DNA from: Ryuthela nishihirai
Taxonomy: Eukaryota; Arthropoda; Arachnida; Araneae; Heptathelidae
Reading direction: 5' to 3'
Length of the DNA stretch: 64,000 nucleotides
Assembly (NCBI GenBank): GCA_038380435.1
Contig: JAWZYU010000034.1
Location: 19,323,404 to 19,387,403 of the forward strand
The notes beneath the pieces were generated by a model that did not search any database, was not told the origin of the DNA, and was given only the letters and a program-made list of their open reading frames with translations. Of this stretch, positions 56,801-64,000 are shown one piece after another; the stretch's first letter is position 1, and each line of letters opens with the position of its first letter. Position numbers and translations under genes: made by a program.

Positions 56801-59300
56801 CATAGGCATAATAATTTTCTTCAGTACCACATTGCGATAACAATTTTCTTCAGTACCACATTGCCATAACAATTTCCTTCAGTACCACATTGCCATAACA
56901 ATTTCCTTCAGTACCACATTGCCATAACAATTTTCATCAATACCACTTTGCCATAACAATTTTCTTCAATACCACATAGCCATAACAATTTTCTTCAGTA
57001 CCACATTGCCATAACAATTTTCTTCAGTACCACATAGCCATAACAATTTTCTTCAGTAACACATTGCCATAACAATTTTCTTCAGTACCACATAGCCATA
57101 ACAATTTTCTTCAGTACCACATAGCCATAACAATTTTCCTCAGTACCACATATCCATAACAATTTTCTTCAGTACCACATTGCCATAAGAATTTTCTTCA
57201 GTACCACATTGCCATAAGAATTTTCTTCAGTACCACATTGCCATAACAATTTTCTTCAGTACCACATAGCCATAACAATTTTCTTCAGTACCACATAGCC
57301 ATAACAATTTTCTTCAGTACCACATAGCCATAACAATTTTCTTCAGTACCACATAGCCATAACAATTTTCTTCAGTACCACATTGCCATAACAATTTTCT
57401 TCAGTACCACATTGCCATAACAATTTTCTTCAGTACCACATTGCCATAACAATTTTCTTCAGTACCACATTGCCATAACAATTTTCTTCAGTACCACATA
57501 GCCATAACAATTTTCTTCAATACCACATTACCATAACAATTTTCTTCAGTACCACATAGCCATAACAATTTTCTTCAGTACCACATTGCCATAACAATTT
57601 TCTTCAGTACCACATAGCCATAACAATTTTCTTCAGTACCACATTGCCATAACAATTTTCTTCAGTACCACATAGCCATAACATTTTCTTCAGTAACACA
57701 TTGCCACAACAATTTTTCTTCAGTACCACATAGCCATAACAATTTTCTTCAGTACCACATAGCCATAACAATTTTCCTCAGTACCACATAGCCATAACAA
57801 TTTTCTTCAGTACCACATTGCGATAACAATTTTCTTCAGTACCACATTGCGATAACAATTTTCTTCAGTACCACATTGCCATAACAATTTCCTTCAGTAC
57901 CACATTGCCATAACAATTTTCTTCAGTACCACATTGCCATAACAATTTTCTTCAATACCACATTGCCATAACAATTTTCTTCAGTACCACATAGCCATAA
58001 CAATTTTCTTCAGTACCACATTGCGATAACAATTTTCTTCAGTACCACATAGCCATAAAAATTTTCTTCTGTACCACATAGCCATAACAATTTTTCTTCA
58101 GTACCACATAGCCATAACAATTTTCCTCAGTACCACATAGCCATAACAATTTTCTTCAGTACCACATTGCCATAAGAATTTTCTTCAGTACCACATTGCC
58201 ATAAAAACTTTCTTCAGTACCACATTGCCATAACAACTTTCTTCAGTACCGCATTGCCATAACAACTTTCTTCAGTACCACATTGCCATAACAACTTTCT
58301 TCAGTACCACATTGCCATAACAATTTTCTTCAGTACCACATTGCCATAACAATTTTCTTCAGTACCACATATCCATAACAATTTTCTTCAGTACCACATA
58401 GCCATAACAATTTTCTTCAGTACCACATAGCCATAACAATTTTCTTCAGTACCACATTGCCATAACAATTTTCTTCAGTACCACATTGCCATAACAATTT
58501 TCTTCAGTACCACATTGCCATAACAATTTTCTTCAGTACCACATTGCCATAAGAATTTTCTTCAGTACCACATTGCCATAACAATTTTATTCAGTACCAC
58601 ATTGCCATATCGATTTTCTTCTGTACCACATAGCCATAACAATTTTCTTCAGTACCACATTGCCATAAGAATTTTCTTCAGTATCACATTGCCATAACAA
58701 TTTTCTTCAGTACCACATAGCCATAACAATTTTCTTCAGTACCAGATAGCCATAACAATTTTCTTCAGTACCACATTGCCATAACAATTTTCTTCAGTAC
58801 CACATTGCCGTAACAATTTTCTTCAGTACCACATTGCCATAACAATTTTCTTCAGTACCACATTGCCATAACGATTTTCTTCTGTACCACATAACCATAA
58901 CAATTCTATTCAGTACCACATTGCCATAACGATTTTCTTCTGTACCACATAGCCATAACAATTTTCTTCAGTACCACATTGCCATAAGAATTTTCTTCAG
59001 TATCACATTGCCCTAACAATTTTCTTCAGTACCACATAGCCATAACAATTTTCTTCAGTACCAGATAGCCATAACAATTTTCTTCAGTACCACATTGCCA
59101 TAACAATTTTCTTCAGTACCACATTGCCGTAACAATTTTCTTCAGTACCACATTGCCATAACAATTTTCTTCAGTACCACATTGCCATAACGATTTTCTT
59201 CTGTACCACATAACCATAACAATTTTCTTCAGTACCACATTGCCATAACAATTTTCTTCAGTACCACATTGCGATAACAATTTTCTTCAGTACCACATTG
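53861..59300. repeat. Mosaic third block of the 29-bp array
   Basis: From about 53,860 the variant order jumps to match block 2 from about 46,870 (offset about 6993). A local repeat marked by acataggcataataattt occurs at 54741, 55640 and 56800 (spacings of 31 and 40 units). Confidence 0.7.
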
Positions 59301-62300
59301 CCATAAGAATTTTCTTCAGTACCACATTGCCATAACAACTTTCTTCAGTCCCACATAGCCATAACAATTTTCTGCAGTACCACATTGCCATAACAATTTT
59401 CTTCTGTACCACATAGCCATAACAATTTTCTTCAGTACCACATTGCCATAACAATTTTCTTCAGTACCACATTGCCATAACAATTTTCTTCAGTACCACA
59501 TTGCCATAACAATTTTCTTCAGTACCACATTTCCATAACAATTTTCTTCAGTACCACATAGCCATAACAATTTTCTTCTGTACCACATAGCCATAACAAT
59601 TTTCCTCAGTACCACAATGCCATAACAATTTTCTTCAGTACCACATTGCCATAACAATTTTCTTCAGTACCACATTGCCATAACAATTTTCTTCAGTACC
59701 ACACTGCCATAACAATTTTCTTCAGTACCACATTGCCATAACAATTTTCTTCAGTACCACATTGCCATAAAAATTTTCTTCAGTACCACACTGCCATAAC
59801 AATTTTCTTCAGTACCACATTGCCATAACAATTTTCTTCAGTACCACATTGCCATAACAATTTTCTTCAGTACCATATATCCATAACAATTTTTTTGAGT
59901 AGCACATTGCCATAACAATTTTCTTCAGTACCACATAGCCATAACAATATTTTCAGTAGCACATTGCCATAACAATTTGCTTCAGTACCACATAGCCATA
60001 ACAATTTTCTTCAGTACCACATAGCCATAACAATTTTCTTCAGTACCACATTGCCGTAACAATTTTCTTCAGTACCACATTGCCATAACAATTTTCTTTA
60101 GTACCACACTGCCATAACAATTTTCTTCAGTACCACATTTCCATAACAATTTTCTTCAGTACCACATAGCCATAACAATTTTATTCAGTACCAGATAGCC
60201 ATAACAATTTTCTTCAGTACCATATTGCCATAACAATTTTCTTCAGTACCACATTGCCATAACAATTTTCTTCAGTACCACATTGCCATAACAATTTTCT
60301 TCAGTACCACATTGCCATAACGATTTTCTTCTGTACGACATAGCCATAAAAATTTTCTTCAATACCACATTGCCATAACAATTTTCTTCAGTACCACATT
60401 GCGATAACAATTTTCTTCAGTACCACATTGCCATAAGAATTTTCTTCAGTACCACATTGCCATAACAACTTTCTTCAGTCCCACATAGCCATAACAATTT
60501 TCTGCAGTACGACATTGCCATAACAATTTTCTTCTGTACCACATAGCCATAACAATTTTCTTCAGTACCACATTGCCATAACAATTTTCTTCAGTACCAC
60601 ATTGCCATAACAATTTTCTTCAGTACCACATTGCCATAACAATTTTCTTCAGTACCACATTTCCATAACAATTTTCTTCAGTACCACATAGCCATAACAA
60701 TTTTCTTCAGTACCACATTGCCATAACAATTTTCTTCAGTACCACACTGCCATAACAATTTTCTTCAGTACCACATTGCCATAACAATTTTCTTCAGTAC
60801 CACATTGCCATAACAATTTTCTTCAGTACCACATTCCCATAACAATTTTCTTCAGTACCATATATCCATAACAATTTTTTTGAGTAGCACATTGCCATAA
60901 CAATTTTCTTCAGTACCACATAGCCATAACAATTTTTTTCAGTAGCACATTGCCATAACAATTTGCTTCAGTACCACATAGCCATAACAATTTTCTTCAG
61001 TACCACATTGCCATAAAAATTTTCTTCAGTACCACATTGCCATAACAATTTTCTTCAGTACCACATAGGCATAACAATTTTTTTCAGTACCACATAGGCA
61101 TAACAATTTTCTTCACTACCACATTGCCATAAAAATTTTCTTCAGTACCACATTGCCATAACAATTTTCTTCAGTACCACATAGCCATAACAATTTTCTT
61201 CAGTACCACATTGCCATAACAATTTTCTTCAGTACCACATTGCCATAACAATTTTCTTCAGTACCACATTGCCATAACAATTTTCTTCAGTACCACATTG
61301 CCATAACAATTTTCTTCAGTACCACATTGCCATAACAATTTTCTTCAGTACCACATAGCCATAACAATTTTCTTCAGTACCACATTGCCATAAAAAATTT
61401 CTTCAGTACCACATTGCCATAACAATTTTCTTCAGTACCACATAGCCATAACAATTTTCTTCAGTACCACATTGCCATAACAATTTTTTCAGTACCACAT
61501 TGCCATAACAATTTTATTCAGTACCACATAGCCATAACAATTTTCTTCAGTACTAGATAGCCATAACAATTTTCTTCAGTACCATATTGCCATAACAATT
61601 TTCTTCAGTACCACATTGCCATAACAATTTTCTTCAGTACCACATTGCCATAACAATTTTCTTCAGTACCACATTGCCATAACGATTTTCTTCTGTACCA
61701 CATAGCCATAAAAATTTTCTTCAGTACCACATTGCCATAACGATTTTCTTCTGTACCACATAGCCATAACAATTTTCTTCAGTACCACATTGCCATAACA
61801 ATTTTCTTCAGTACCACATTGCGATAACAATTTTCTTCAGTACCACATTGCCATAAGAATTTTCTTCAGTACCACATTGCCATAACAACTTTCTTCAGTC
61901 CCACATAGCCATAACAATTTTCTTCAGTACCACATTGCCATAACAATTTTCTTCTGTACCACATAGCCATAACAATTTTCTTCAGTACCACATTGCCGTA
62001 ACAATTTTCTTCAGTACCACATTGCCATAACAATTTTCTTCAGTACCACATTGCCATAACAATTTTCTTCAGTACCACATTTCCATAACAATTTTCTTCA
62101 GTACCACATAGCCATAACAATTTTCTTCTGTACCACATAGCCATAACAATTTTCCTGAGTACCACATTGCCATAACAATTTTCTTCAGTACCACATTGCC
62201 ATAACAATTTTCTTCAGTACTACACTGCCTTAACAATTTTCTTCAGTACCACATTGCCATAACAATTTTCTTCAGTACCACACTGCCATAACAATTTTCT

Positions 62301-64000
62301 TCAGTACCACATTGCCATAACAATTTTCTTCAGTACCACATTGCCATAACAATTTTCTTCAGTACCATATATCCATAACAATTTTTTTGAGTAGCACATT
62401 GCCATAACAATTTTCTTCAGTACCACATAGCCATAACAATTTTTTTCAGTAGCACATTGCCATAACAATTTGCTTCAGTACCACATAGCCATAACAATTT
62501 TCTTCAGTACCACATTGCCATAACAATTTTCTTCAGTACCACATAGCCATAACAATTTTCTTCAGTACCACATTGCCATAACAATTTTCTTCAGTACCAC
62601 ATTGCCATAACAATTTTCTTCAGTACCACATTGCCATAACAATTTTCTTCAGTACCACATTGCCATAACAATTTTCTTCAGTACCACATAGCCATAACAA
62701 TTTTATTCAGTACCAGATAGCCATAACAATTTTCTTCAGTACCATATTGCCATAAAATTTTCTTCAGTACCACATTGCCATAACAATTTTCTTCAGTACC
62801 ACATTGCCATAACAATTTTCTTCAGTACCACATTGCCATAACGAATTTCTTCTGTACGACATAGCCATAACAATTTTCTTCAATACCACATTGCGATAAC
62901 AATTTTCTTCAGTACCACATTGCGATAACCATTTTCTTCAGTACCACATTGCCATAACAATTTTCTTCAGTACCACATTGCCATAACAACTTTCTTCAGT
63001 CCCACATAGCCATAACAATTTTCTGCAGTACCACATTGCCATAACAATTTTCTTCTGTACCACATAGCCATAACAATTTTCTTCGGTACCACATTGCCAT
63101 AACAATTTTCTTCAGTACCACATTGCCATAACAATTTTCTTCAGTACCACATTGCCATAACAATTTTCTTCAGTACCACATTTCCATAACTATTTTCTTC
63201 AGTACCACATAGCCATAACAATTTTCTTCAGTACCACATTGCCATAACAATTTTCTTCAGTACCACACTGCCATAACAATTTTCTTCAGTACCACATTGC
63301 CATAACAATTTTCTTCAGTACCACATTGCCATAACAATTTTCTTCAGTACCACACTGCCATAACAATTTTCTTCAGTACCACATTGCCATAACAATTTTC
63401 TTCAGTACCACATTCCCATAACAATTTTCTTCAGTACCATATATCCATAACAATTTTTTTGAGTAGCACATTGCCATAACAATTTTCTTAAGTACCACAT
63501 AGCCATAACAATTTTTTTCAGTAGCACATTGCCATAACAATTTGCTTGAGTACCACATAGCCATAACAATTTTCTTCAGTACCACATTGCCATAACAATT
63601 TTCTTCAGTACCACATAGCCATAACAATTTTCTTCAGTACCACATAGCCATAACAATTTTCTTCAGTACCACATTGCCATAAAAATTTTCTTCAGTACCA
63701 CATTGCCATAACAATTTTCTTCAGTACCACATAGCCATAACAATTTTCTTCAGTACCACATTGCCATAACAATTTTCTTCAGTACCACATTGCCATAACA
63801 ATTTTCTTCAGTACCACATAGCCATAACAATTTTCTTCAGTACCACATAGCCATAACAATTTTCTTCAGTACCACATTGCCATAAAAATTTTCTTCAGTA
63901 CCACATTGCCATAACAATTTTCTTCAGTACCACATTGCCATAACAATTTTCTTCAGTACCACATTGCCATAACAATTTTCTTCAGTACCACATTGCCATA
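59300..64000. repeat. Right part of the 29-bp array with 1.1-1.4-kb repeats
   Basis: The rare variant ttcttcagtcccacatagcc occurs at 59341, 60471, 61891 and 62992. A second marker, ttttgagtagcacattgcc, occurs near 59893, 60878, 62387 and 63457. These give a repeat of about 1.0-1.5 kb not seen in blocks 1 and 2. Confidence 0.72.

Larger units (their letters stand above)
35330..64000. repeat. 29-bp giant minisatellite, about 990 units, open at the right edge
   Basis: The unit reads ccataacaattttcttcagt plus accacattg (or accacatag). It starts near gagtcataacaattttt and continues past the window end. Common variants: tcctcag, tctgtac, tgcgata, acaacgtag, ataagaatt. As 29 is not a multiple of three the frame rotates each unit, and no long ORF exists. 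It has several levels of higher-order repetition, listed separately. Confidence 0.96.

Noticed and set aside
35330..64000. CRISPR-like array (29-bp repeats)
   Set aside because: There are no unique spacers; the units are contiguous. The context is eukaryotic and no cas genes are seen.

Overview
This window looks like arthropod nuclear DNA, possibly arachnid, though the sequence does not settle the lineage. There are no operons or bacterial genes. The only host protein-coding signal I can support is four spliced exons on the minus strand, of an NMDA-type ionotropic glutamate receptor of the GluN2/Nmdar2 class. In transcript order they lie at 29637-29454, 19693-19567, 15633-15413 and 3141-2994. 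Splice sites and codon phases chain without conflict. The exons cover the end of the amino-terminal domain and the first part (S1) of the glutamate-binding domain. The gene continues past the left edge, and its 5' exons must lie further right, beyond or inside the large satellite.

Everything else is repetitive. Positions 1-35,300 are dominated by one family of tRNA-derived SINEs, about 17 copies on both strands. Each has a tRNA-like head with A and B boxes, a conserved core, and a 3' module of about 169 bp that is present once in some copies and in tandem two to seven times in others. Several copies keep clear target-site duplications, one of them 41 bp long, and one is a SINE inserted in a SINE. 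A second tRNA-type SINE lies at about 6651-6858. A full-length 3.7-kb non-LTR retrotransposon (7510-11208) has an intact 998-aa endonuclease/reverse-transcriptase ORF and an 11-bp target duplication. Palindromic non-autonomous DNA elements occur at 529-1418, 6861-7146, 7172-7294, 20902-21353 and 15686-16007.

Four unrelated tandem satellites are present: a 51-bp unit (11605-14933), a 69-bp unit (24139-26447), a 32-bp unit (30381-32252), and a 29-bp unit that fills 35,330 to the right edge (about 28.7 kb, close to 990 units). The 29-bp array has higher-order structure. A block of about 8.56 kb is repeated as a 9.43-kb version that has gained 870 bp (30 units), followed by mosaic copies and local 0.9-1.4-kb repeats.

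The window reads as the introns of a neuronal receptor gene loaded with SINEs, a LINE, foldback DNA elements and minisatellites. Some insertions lie very close to splice sites: one SINE begins 24 bp from a 5' splice site, and a 322-bp hairpin element lies 52 bp from a 3' splice site. No CRISPR array, true tRNA or rRNA gene, or virus was found.
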